This document shows, piece after piece, positions 19,261 to 27,786 of a stretch of 64,000 bases of DNA. Origin of the DNA: Phycisphaerae bacterium (lineage in GTDB: Bacteria; Planctomycetota; Phycisphaerae; UBA1845; PWPN01). Location of the stretch: assembly GCA_030372985.1 (NCBI GenBank), contig JAUCQB010000119.1, positions 1-64,000 on the forward strand, in the 5' to 3' direction. The position numbers and the translations under genes are program-made. The notes beneath the pieces are model-generated. The model did not search any database, was not told the DNA's origin, and saw only the letters and a list, made by a program, of their open reading frames with translations. Positions within the stretch are counted from its first letter, which is position 1, and each line of letters starts with the position of its first letter.

Positions 19261-20454
19261 CTAGCCGAAAGCGGCTTCCGCAAGAAGTTCGACCACGTCC
19301 TTCACGACCAGCTTGCCTTCATTGCCGGTGCTCTTGACCGCGTCCTCGAATCGAGGCGTCTCGTAGGGGCAAGCGACGGCCAGCACGTCCGCGCCCGCCG
19401 CAATGGCCTCGCGCACGCGCCACTCGGACGTCCGGGTGCCCGTTTTCTCCCACGAGAAACCGTCCAGCCACATCCCCCCGCCCCCGCCCCCGCAGCAGAT
19501 GCTCAGGGCCCGGTTGTGCGACATTTCCACCAGTTCCACCCCCGGAATGGCCTGGAGAAGCTGGCGAGGCTCCTCGTAGATGTTGTTTTCATTGGCCCGG
19601 CCGAGGTAACACGGGTCATGATATGTCACCCGCATCGGCCCCCGGTTCTTCAGCCAGGAGCCCAACTGCCCGATGTGTTCGAGCAAGAACTGTGTGTGGT
19701 GCTTCACAGGGAAATTGAGCCCGAGGCGGGGATATTCGTACTTCAGAGCGTTGTACGCGTGCGGATCGGCGGTCAATATCTCCTTGAACGTGTATTTGGC
19801 CATGGCCTTGGCGTTCTTGCGGGCGAGCAGCTCAAACAGGCCCCACTCGCCGGTGAACGCCTGCGTGTCCCCGTCGCTGCTCTCCTCCGGGCCAAGGATG
19901 CCGAAATTCACCCTGAGCACGTGCAGGACCTTGGCCATCGCCTTGGTGACCAACTGGACGCGTGGGTGATAGGAGCCGTAATCGCCGACGAACCACAACA
20001 CGTCTACGGGTTCCTTGTGGTTGGCCAGTATCGGCACCGGCACGGTGAAATCCTTGGTCCAGTCGGCCCGCTTCCGCGGCGACTCGCCGAGGGCGTTGCC
20101 GTAACGGCGGGAGTTGCTCAGTGCGGTCTGCAGCTCCTGCGGGATGCTCCCGCCGACGAGCATTTCCGTCTTCAGCGTTGCCAGCAGCCCCCGGGTCAGC
20201 GGGATCTTGACCGGGCAGACGCTGGCGCAGGCAAAGCAGGAGACACACAGCCAGATGGTGTCGCTCTCCAGCACCCCGTGCCAGTCGTCGGCCCGAAGGG
20301 CCGCGATCAGCGACCGGGGCGGGTGGTCCATCGCAAAGCCGTATGGACAAATGCCACTGCATGTCCCACACTGGAGACACTTGCGGATGTATTCGCCGTC
20401 GGGGGTAGCCCTGATCACCTTGTCGAGAAACTCGAATGAGGTCATGACCGACAT
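19261..20454 (-). CDS. Heterodisulfide-reductase-type soluble Fe-S protein (HdrC-HdrB fusion / HdrD-like)
   Basis: CLQCGTCSGICPYG, CVSCFACASVCPVKIPL; HDPCYLGRANENNIYEEPRQLLQAIPGVELVEMSHNRALSICCGGGGGGMW. Confidence 0.9.
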   Translation of the reverse strand: MSVMTSFEFLDKVIRATPDGEYIRKCLQCGTCSGICPYGFAMDHPPRSLIAALRADDWHGVLESDTIWLCVSCFACASVCPVKIPLTRGLLATLKTEMLVGGSIPQELQTALSNSRRYGNALGESPRKRADWTKDFTVPVPILANHKEPVDVLWFVGDYGSYHPRVQLVTKAMAKVLHVLRVNFGILGPEESSDGDTQAFTGEWGLFELLARKNAKAMAKYTFKEILTADPHAYNALKYEYPRLGLNFPVKHHTQFLLEHIGQLGSWLKNRGPMRVTYHDPCYLGRANENNIYEEPRQLLQAIPGVELVEMSHNRALSICCGGGGGGMWLDGFSWEKTGTRTSEWRVREAIAAGADVLAVACPYETPRFEDAVKSTGNEGKLVVKDVVELLAEAAFG

Positions 20455-21183
20455 GTTGGGACACCTCGCGTTTGGAGAAGCTGCATCCCCTCCCGATGAT
20501 GGACGGATCGCGTTTTGCGCACGGAAACCCGCTCTTTCCGACTGCGCGGGCAATAACAGCGACAGCGGGGCGCCGCGCCGACCGGAACTGACTGGCCACC
20601 CGATTGACGCGCTTCGGGCCTGCCCCGCTGTCGTTTACAGGATGTCGCGCGAAGGCTTCCCGAAGCGGGGCGTCGATGGCCAGTCTCCGCCCGGCGGATT
20701 TCAGTCCCGCGGCCAGTCCCCGGTTCATGAATCCACGATGAAACGCATCGCGCACAGCCTGTCGTTCGCCACGACTGCTGAGGTCTGTGAGGTGAACCAC
20801 ACGGTATCGAGAGCCGGTGGTGAAGCCGGCTGCATGAGGCGCGCACATTCCACGTAGCCATGGGGTGGCCTCCCACAGCTTCGACCGGACGGTGTGCAGG
20901 TCGAGAGCCCGAAATCTCTGTATCTGTATCAGCAGGCGCACTTGCGCAAGCGCAGTCATTCACTGCGCCGCACAAGGCCTGTCAACCAAGTTGTTATCAA
21001 GACTCTTCGCTCGAAATGACGCGACGGTGTTCTCGGAGCCCTTTTGTTTGACCCGGGGCACGTGGTCTCCGGCCGGGTCAAAACCTGCGCTCGTGAAATC
21101 TTTCACAAATATACGTCGGAAATCTCAGTGTGTCAAGTCTCGGACCATAGCATCTTTCAGCCATTCTTCTCAGTGCCGGCTCG

Positions 21184-22083
21184 CTACATGGGCCCGCCCG
21201 CGGCAAGCCACTCGGCGTACCTGCACCTGTTCGCTTTCTTGTTGAACCTGATCGCATCGACCAGGCTGATATGTCCATCGAAGTAAAGCAGGTGTGAGCG
21301 ATTCTGGTGCCAGACGCTGACGTAATCCTGCCAGCCGAGGCCCATGTCACCGTCGATGAAGCCGCTATATCCGTCGTTGAGCATGCTCTCCAGGTTGGGC
21401 GGGCTGGGCGCCCAGGTGGCCGGATCATCGTAGTTCTGAAACTCCTCGTACATCATCGCGAGCCGGCTCGGCGTGGCGTTCAGACGCTTGCCTCCGTAGG
21501 TCCAGCTTTTAGGCAGCTTGTCGGGATCGATGAAATCCGAGCGATACAGCGGTGGGCGCGAACCGTTATTGATTCTGTCGGCCTCGGCCCCGATGTGGGC
21601 GGCATAGAACTGGTGGGGATGAATCAGACGCACATAGCTGTGTATCGGTTTACTGCCTCGGAACACCCCGCCAGCCGTCTGGCCGCTGCCGATCGACGCG
21701 CCCCTGCGACTGAGCGTGTCGTCCGGGCAGAAGTAGGCCTGCGGATTCTTGACGTACCTGAAAATGTGGCCGAACCTGACCCACTGGGCGGAGTCTGCCG
21801 GGCGCGATCCGTCCTTGTACAGGGATGGAAACCAGTTGGTCATCTCGCCACCGATGCCGTCCCAGAGCCACCAGTCCGGATCAGGGAAATGCTGTCTGTG
21901 GTCCACCGCGTAAAAAGCGTGTCCCTTGTACATGGTGTCCAGGTTCGTCTTGCAGATCGTGATTTTCGCGACCTGTCTGGCCCGGTTTAACGAGGGCAGC
22001 AGAATGGCGACCAACAGCGCGATGATGGCCACGACCACCAACACCTCAATCAGCGTGAAAGCGTTCCTGGCTCTTGAGCACAT
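21184..22083 (-). CDS. Prepilin-type N-terminal cleavage/methylation protein (planctomycete pseudopilin-like)
   Basis: [35 protein letters not shown]-terminal [16 protein letters not shown]. Confidence 0.9.
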   Translation of the reverse strand: MCSRARNAFTLIEVLVVVAIIALLVAILLPSLNRARQVAKITICKTNLDTMYKGHAFYAVDHRQHFPDPDWWLWDGIGGEMTNWFPSLYKDGSRPADSAQWVRFGHIFRYVKNPQAYFCPDDTLSRRGASIGSGQTAGGVFRGSKPIHSYVRLIHPHQFYAAHIGAEADRINNGSRPPLYRSDFIDPDKLPKSWTYGGKRLNATPSRLAMMYEEFQNYDDPATWAPSPPNLESMLNDGYSGFIDGDMGLGWQDYVSVWHQNRSHLLYFDGHISLVDAIRFNKKANRCRYAEWLAAGGPM

Positions 22084-22627
22084 GCTCTCACCTCGATTTC
22101 GCGGTGCTTCCTGTCCGTTCTATCCTCTCGCACACGCGACAGGACAATCTCACAGCCCGGGCGAGGTCCGCCTTGATGGCATGCCCCTTGCTGAGCAGCA
22201 CCCGCAGAAGCCTTCTCTGATTGAGCAATCGAAAATCGCCGGCGTTGGCCACGTTATGGTCCCCAAGGCAGACCGCCTTTTTGCGGGCCGCAACCGGAAC
22301 GTACTGCGATCCAGAAAGCTGCGCGCAGGCGGCACACATCTCTGGCCGCAAGGTTCTGAAAGGCTGTCCAACCATCCCGGCACCGGCCCGGACTCAATGT
22401 GCCCCGACTTGCGCTCAACAAACTCGCCAAACCATGTTAACATCCGCCCCGGCTGGATGCAAAGCCTTTGTGCAGGGAAACTGATTGAGGAACTCTGACA
22501 GTACTTATGGGAGCGGCTGTCAGTCAGAACCGGCAAGATGCCGGCCCCATACAGGTTCGGGTTGGAGTTCAGTCGTACGCTTGCTGGGCGGTTGGACATC
22601 ACGAAAGCCGGAAATGAGGCGTGCGTT

Positions 22628-24406
22628 ATGCATATGTTGGATTGGATTGTCATTGGTCTGTACTTCGTGATCCTGCTGGGTCTGGCGTGGTGGGTGATCC
22701 TCCGCACCAAGAACACCGCCGACGATTACTTCCTGGCCGGCCGGCACCTGGGGTGGTTTGTCATCGGGGCCTCCATTTTCGCATGCAACATCGGCTCGGA
22801 GCACCTGGTCGGCCTTGCCGGCTCGGGCGCGACCGACGGGGTGACGCTGGCCCACTATGAGCTGCACGCCTGGTGCGTACTCGTGCTCGCTTGGGTTTTC
22901 GTGCCGTTTTATGCCCGATCGAAAGTCTTCACCACGCCCGAGTTCCTGGAGAAACGTTTCTCGCCCAAGAATCGTCTGCTGTTGTCTCTGATCTCCCTGT
23001 TTGCCTATGTGCTCACCAAGATCGCGGTCGGCATCTTCGCCGGCGGCGTCGTCTACAGCGCCTTGCTGCCCGACGCGAGTGTGGACATTGGGGGCATTCA
23101 TCTGGACAGTTTCTGGGTCGGGTCCATTCTGGTCGTCCTGCTCACCGGCATCTACACCGTTCTGGGCGGGATGCGTGCCGTCGCCTATACCGAGGCCCTC
23201 CAGACGTTCATCCTCATTCTCGGCTCGGCCGCGGTGACCTTCTTCGGACTCAAGGCCATCGGCGGCTGGGGGCAGTTGCGCGAGGTCTGCGGTTCGGAGA
23301 CGTTCAACCTCTGGAAGCCTCTGGTGCCTCCCGGCGTCGAGGCCACCTGGTCGCCGGTCGAAGTCAAGGACGCTGCCGGCCAGGTCGTCAAGCAGGCCTG
23401 GTATTTCAACACGAATTATCCCTGGATCGGCATGCTGTTCTGTGCCCCGATTGTGGGGCTGTGGTATTGGTGTACGGACCAGTACATCGTTCAGCGGGCA
23501 TTGGCCGCCCCAAACGAGACCCAGGCCCGCCGTGGTGCCATTTTCGCCGGTGTGCTGAAGCTGCTGCCGGTGTTCCTGTTCATCGTTCCCGGCATTATCT
23601 GTTTCGCCTTGGCCAAGAGCGGCATGCACGGGTTGCACGACGACCTCTACACCGACGGCCAGTTGGATCGCCTCAAGGCCCAGGCGGCGTATCCGTTGCT
23701 CGTGCAGCACATTCTGCCCGTGGGCGTTCGTGGGCTGGTGGTCGCCGGGTTGCTGGCCGCGCTGATGAGTTCGCTGGCGGGTGTCTTCAATGCCTCTTCC
23801 ACTCTGTTCACCATCGATTTCTACAGCAAGTTCCGGCCGAAGGCTTCGCAGGCCGAGCTTGTCTGGGTCGGACGCATGGCTACGGTCGCGATGGTGCTGA
23901 TCAGCCTCATCTGGATCCCGGTGGTACGCGGGCAAAAGGGATTGTACGACTATCTGCAGACGGTCCAGGCATACCTGGGACCGCCGATTTTCGCGGTGTT
24001 CTTCCTGGGTGTCTTCTTCCGGCGGTTGAACGCGTCCGGCTGTCTGGCGGCCCTGGTTGTCGGCTTTGCCCTGGGCGTTTTTCGCTTGGCGATTGACACC
24101 CCGGTGGCTCTCAAGCTGGCGGGTTTCGAGAATGGTTATCCGAGCGGTTCACTCTTCTGGATCGTCAACAAGATGAATTTCCAGTACTACAGCGTGATCA
24201 TCTTCGTGGTCAGCGCGTTGGTTATGACGCTGGTCAGCTACGCCACGCGCGCGCCGGATTATGAGCGTATTCGCGGCCTCACCTACGGGACGATCACCGA
24301 GGGCGACCGCCTCGAGACCCGGCGCAGCTACAATTGGCGCGATATCGCCAGCACGGCGTTGGTCCTGTGCGTGATTCTCGCCGCTTATTTGTATTTCAAT
24401 GGATAA
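22628..24406 (+). CDS. Sodium:solute symporter (SSS/SGLT family)
   Basis: NTADDYFLAGRHLGWFVIGASIFACNIGSEHLVGLAGSGA; multiple TM; ALMSSLAGVFNASSTLFTIDFY. Confidence 0.92.
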   Translation: MHMLDWIVIGLYFVILLGLAWWVILRTKNTADDYFLAGRHLGWFVIGASIFACNIGSEHLVGLAGSGATDGVTLAHYELHAWCVLVLAWVFVPFYARSKVFTTPEFLEKRFSPKNRLLLSLISLFAYVLTKIAVGIFAGGVVYSALLPDASVDIGGIHLDSFWVGSILVVLLTGIYTVLGGMRAVAYTEALQTFILILGSAAVTFFGLKAIGGWGQLREVCGSETFNLWKPLVPPGVEATWSPVEVKDAAGQVVKQAWYFNTNYPWIGMLFCAPIVGLWYWCTDQYIVQRALAAPNETQARRGAIFAGVLKLLPVFLFIVPGIICFALAKSGMHGLHDDLYTDGQLDRLKAQAAYPLLVQHILPVGVRGLVVAGLLAALMSSLAGVFNASSTLFTIDFYSKFRPKASQAELVWVGRMATVAMVLISLIWIPVVRGQKGLYDYLQTVQAYLGPPIFAVFFLGVFFRRLNASGCLAALVVGFALGVFRLAIDTPVALKLAGFENGYPSGSLFWIVNKMNFQYYSVIIFVVSALVMTLVSYATRAPDYERIRGLTYGTITEGDRLETRRSYNWRDIASTALVLCVILAAYLYFNG

Positions 24407-24576
24407 TCAAAGACGCATCGAGTGACGCGACATCCAGCGCCTTCTCGCATCGCGCGGGGGCGGGTGGTTCGCCCGCGGGGCCGAAGTTGGCCACAAGGGC
24501 GTGGCAAAGCCGTGGGCCTGCGGCTCAACGGGAAAGGTTGTAGCCTCGACTGCCGCGATCCGCTGGTAAGGGCGGG

Positions 24577-24756
24577 AATCAACCGGCTGACCACGCCGGC
24601 GATGATGAAGGGGCCTCCGGACCATGTGGCGGTCGGCACCGGCTCGCCCACGATCAGCCAGGTCGACAGTGCGTTGAGGTCGGTCTCAAGCAGGACGATC
24701 AGCGATGCCGTAGGCGCTTCCACGTGATGAAGGGCCCAGATCAACAGTACGCAGCT
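24577..24756 (-). pseudogene. Decayed C-terminal fragment of a DMT/EamA-type permease
   Basis: Minus reading SCVLLIWALHHVEAPTASLIVLLETDLNALSTWLIVGEPVPTATWSGGPFIIAGVVSRLI matches the EamA last-helices pattern; no intact gene around it. Confidence 0.6.
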
Positions 24757-24844
24757 TACTCGCCCTTGGCTCCGGCGGAGTGACCGATTGCCGATACGAC
24801 GCAGTTGATCGAAAATACAGCGGCTGACGATACCGGAGTGAGCC

Positions 24845-26116
24845 ATGCGTATTCGTGCCGCCGTGTTGACCTGTGCTCTTCTTGTATTCTTGACCTCCGG
24901 CTTCCTTGTCGGATGCCATTCGCCCCTCGAGCGGAGAGCACAGGTAGCCCATTCCGCACCGTCTTCCGTCGCCCAGACCGAACAAGCCGGCCAGGGTCGT
25001 GTGGGTCTCATCGTAGACGTTGACGAGACCATCTCCATGACCGACTACCCGAGCCTGCTGTTCGGCAGGGGGACGGACGACTCGCGGCCTCACGAGCATG
25101 CTCGGGATGTGCTCGGCAGGCTCAACCGGCACTTCGACGTGACCTACCTGACGGCTCGCCCGCAGTGGCTTACCGGCCACACCCGCAAGTGGCTCAGAGA
25201 CAAAGGCTTTCCACCTGGCATCGTGTTGACCACTGCTCGAATGCTGGACGTGTATTGGCCGGGTGCTTTCAAGAAGCGGACGATCGCTGCGCTGCGGCGC
25301 ATCTCACCCAACATCTTGATCGGCATTGGAGACCGGCACACCGACGTGGAAGCATACGTGGCCAATGGGATGCTGGCTTTTGTTGTGAATCCCCGCCCCA
25401 GCGTCACGTACCACGAACGAGCGGTGGTCCTGAAGGACTGGGGAGCGATTGAGGCCTTTTTCGAGGAGCACGGCGGCAGCCTTCGAGAACCGGAGGCCTT
25501 GCGGGCGCGATATGGCATCGGCGGGGCGCCGCTGGATCCTTCGACGGTCCGCACTCAACCGGAGGTGGACCTGTCGCTGCTTTTCGAAATCCCCGTGCTT
25601 GTCCCCACGCTGCTGGTCGAAAGCCTCGCAAAGGCCGAAGTGTCCCACGAGCAGGCCGAGGCGAAGCGTGCTCTGGAGCAGGTGACGACACCGTTTCCGG
25701 AGGTGCTTCGGCAGGTTGCGGCCAGGTTCGGCGAGGACAAGCTGCTCAAACTGAGGCTGGCGACCGAGCGCGGCACCGCGGTTTATGTCGTGACATTTCT
25801 GCAGGAAGGCAGGGTTTGCGAAGTCAAATTGGATACAACCCTGGAGACCGTGGATAAGGCGCGAGAAGTCGTGTGGATGGTAGACCAGGACAACGCCGTC
25901 GCTGCTCGCGCAGAGGCTCGCCTCACCTTCTCTGAAGCATTGAGCCGGTCAACGACGGAGGTCGAAGGGCAGGTCTATGAGATCGAACTGGAAATGGACG
26001 ACAATCGGCCGACCTACGAGACGGCGTTGATGGGTCTGGGCAGGTTCCTCGAGATTGAAGTGGACGCTGGAACCGGCGAGGTGATTGAAATCGAGGATGA
26101 GACTGCGATCCGGTGA
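24845..26116 (+). CDS. Lipoprotein with HAD (LNS2/lipin-like phosphatase) domain plus PepSY-like repeats
   Basis: Lipobox FLVGC; HAD motif I LIVDVDETI, GIGDRHTDVEAYVANGML; C-terminal FSEALSRSTTEVEGQVYEIELEMDDNRPTYETALMGLGRFLEIEVDAGTGEVIEIED. Confidence 0.78.
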   Translation: MRIRAAVLTCALLVFLTSGFLVGCHSPLERRAQVAHSAPSSVAQTEQAGQGRVGLIVDVDETISMTDYPSLLFGRGTDDSRPHEHARDVLGRLNRHFDVTYLTARPQWLTGHTRKWLRDKGFPPGIVLTTARMLDVYWPGAFKKRTIAALRRISPNILIGIGDRHTDVEAYVANGMLAFVVNPRPSVTYHERAVVLKDWGAIEAFFEEHGGSLREPEALRARYGIGGAPLDPSTVRTQPEVDLSLLFEIPVLVPTLLVESLAKAEVSHEQAEAKRALEQVTTPFPEVLRQVAARFGEDKLLKLRLATERGTAVYVVTFLQEGRVCEVKLDTTLETVDKAREVVWMVDQDNAVAARAEARLTFSEALSRSTTEVEGQVYEIELEMDDNRPTYETALMGLGRFLEIEVDAGTGEVIEIEDETAIR

Positions 26117-26339
26117 GCAGAGGCAGGGATCGCCAAGAGTCGCTCCTCTCTCGGGTCACAGGGCCAGCCCGCACGGGAAACCTGGCCGCCCTGACCATGC
26201 TGACGATCAATCGGTAGCGCGTGCTCTGCCTGAGAGGTAGTGCTGAGGTCGGGGCCGGCGATATGCTTGCAGTTCTGCCGTCCCTCGCGGTGGGCGGTTT
26301 CCCAAACGCAGCAATTCCGTTCGACTAGTGAACGTAACC

Positions 26340-26354
26340 TATTGATAATCAATA
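26340..26354. promoter_or_regulatory. 7-1-7 palindrome TATTGAT-A-ATCAATA upstream of tetR-hemerythrin gene
   Basis: Perfect inverted repeat in an AT-rich pocket. Confidence 0.45.
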
Positions 26355-26417
26355 AACTAGAACAAACGGCGATCGGGTTGAATGCCGTTGTGGCCAAGGC
26401 GTCGGTGGAGGCCTATA

Positions 26418-26437
26418 TTGTGAATGGACATTCACAA
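26418..26437. promoter_or_regulatory. Candidate TetR operator 1: TTGTGAATG-GA-CATTCACAA
   Basis: Perfect 9-bp inverted repeat directly before the probable start at 26448. Confidence 0.7.
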
Positions 26438-26447
26438 CGAGGTGCCG

Positions 26448-27689
26448 ATGAGAGCCCAGAAGTTGGATACGCAAGTCCGGCAGGAGCAGATTGCGGAGGC
26501 GGCCTTAGGTGTGGTGGCCTGCCGAGGCATGAAAGGACTCAGTGTCGCCCGGGTCGCACGGCGGATCGGTGTGGTTCCCTCCGCGATCTACCGGCACTAC
26601 GGCAGCAAGGATGAGGTACTCGATGCGGTTCTCGATCTGATTCGTGATCGCCTGCTGGCCAACGTTGCGGCCGTGTGCAACGAGAGCGGCGAGGCGTTGG
26701 ATCGCCTCCGCGGTTTGCTGGTTCGTCATGTCCGACTGCTGCGGGAGAACGAGGGCATACCACGAATCGTCTTTTCACAGGAATTGCATAACGGCGATTC
26801 CGGCCGGAAGGCTCGTATGTGCGGGACCATCAGGGAGTATCTCGGTCAGGTTGCCAAGATCGTACGTGAAGGTCAACAGAATGGCGAAATCCGCTCAGAT
26901 TTCCCGGCGGAGGTCGTGGCCATGATGTTTCTGGGGGTCATTCAACCTGCCGCGTTGCTGTGGGACCTGAGCGACGGCGATTTTGATGTGGCGAGGCACG
27001 CCGAGCGGGCGTGGGAGATCCTTGAAGAGGCCGTCCGGCCCATCGAAGGGGCAGGCCGGGCCGGTTCGGCGAAACAGAAGGAGAACGTCATGAAGGCGAC
27101 TGACATCATGCGAGAAGAGCACCGGGTGATCCAACGCGTCCTGCAGTGCCTGACCGCGGCGACTGACAGGGCCGAGAAGGACGGCACGCTGGACGGCGAC
27201 TCCATCCGGAAGATGATCGCATTCCTTGGTGAATTTGCTGATCGGTGTCACCACGGAAAAGAGGAGGCTCGATTTTTTCCGGTCGCCCGTCGCCGGGGCG
27301 TCACTTGCCTGCCGGGCAATATCGACATCCTGCTGGCTGAGCACGAACAGGGTCGAGCTCACCTTCGGGCGATGGATGAGAACCTCTCGGCGGCCGAGAA
27401 GGATGACGCCGAGGCGAAAACGCGATTCTGCCGGGAGGCGCGACAATACGTTCGCCTGTTGACGGAGCATATCGGGAAGGAAGACAATTGTCTGTTTCCC
27501 GCGGCGGACAGGGCGCTTACCGCAGCGGACCAGGAAGCACTCGTTCGGGCGTTTGAACAGATGGAACGCGAAGAGATGGGTGAGGGAGCGCATGAGCGAC
27601 TCCACGCACTGGCCGATGAACTCTGTTCACGATGGCAGGTGACGGTTCCCGCGGAATCGGGTCATTCCGGTTGTTGCCGCCACGAGTAG
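26448..27689 (+). CDS. TetR/AcrR-family regulator fused to a hemerythrin (HHE) domain
   Basis: TetR HTH: AEAALGVVACRGMKGLSVARVARRIGVVPSAIYRHYGSKDEVLDAVL; HHE: IMREEHRVIQRVL, CHHGKEEARFFPVA, LLAEHEQGRAHLRAM, YVRLLTEHIGKEDNCLFPAAD. Confidence 0.88.
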   Translation: MRAQKLDTQVRQEQIAEAALGVVACRGMKGLSVARVARRIGVVPSAIYRHYGSKDEVLDAVLDLIRDRLLANVAAVCNESGEALDRLRGLLVRHVRLLRENEGIPRIVFSQELHNGDSGRKARMCGTIREYLGQVAKIVREGQQNGEIRSDFPAEVVAMMFLGVIQPAALLWDLSDGDFDVARHAERAWEILEEAVRPIEGAGRAGSAKQKENVMKATDIMREEHRVIQRVLQCLTAATDRAEKDGTLDGDSIRKMIAFLGEFADRCHHGKEEARFFPVARRRGVTCLPGNIDILLAEHEQGRAHLRAMDENLSAAEKDDAEAKTRFCREARQYVRLLTEHIGKEDNCLFPAADRALTAADQEALVRAFEQMEREEMGEGAHERLHALADELCSRWQVTVPAESGHSGCCRHE

Positions 27690-27754
27690 GCCCCTGAGAA
27701 CCGGCCAGCCCGGGATGAGGCCGTGCTGCCGCTCGCCGGCACCTCCGGGCAAGA

Positions 27755-27776
27755 GATGTGAATGACTCTTCACATC
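27755..27776. promoter_or_regulatory. Candidate TetR operator 2: GATGTGAA-TGACTC-TTCACATC
   Basis: Perfect 8-bp arms; shares TGTGAA-N6-TTCACA with operator 1; 10 bp before the HlyD start. Confidence 0.65.
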
Positions 27777-27786
27777 GGACGCAACC

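Noticed and set aside
20455-21183. Possible gene upstream of the HdrD-like protein (extension of the 19832-20959 minus ORF)
   Set aside because: No recognisable motif and the downstream part of the frame is a shadow of the HdrD-like CDS; treated as intergenic
22520-23935. 471-aa minus-strand ORF
   Set aside because: Antisense of the SSS symporter; low-complexity D/Q/H/E-rich shadow
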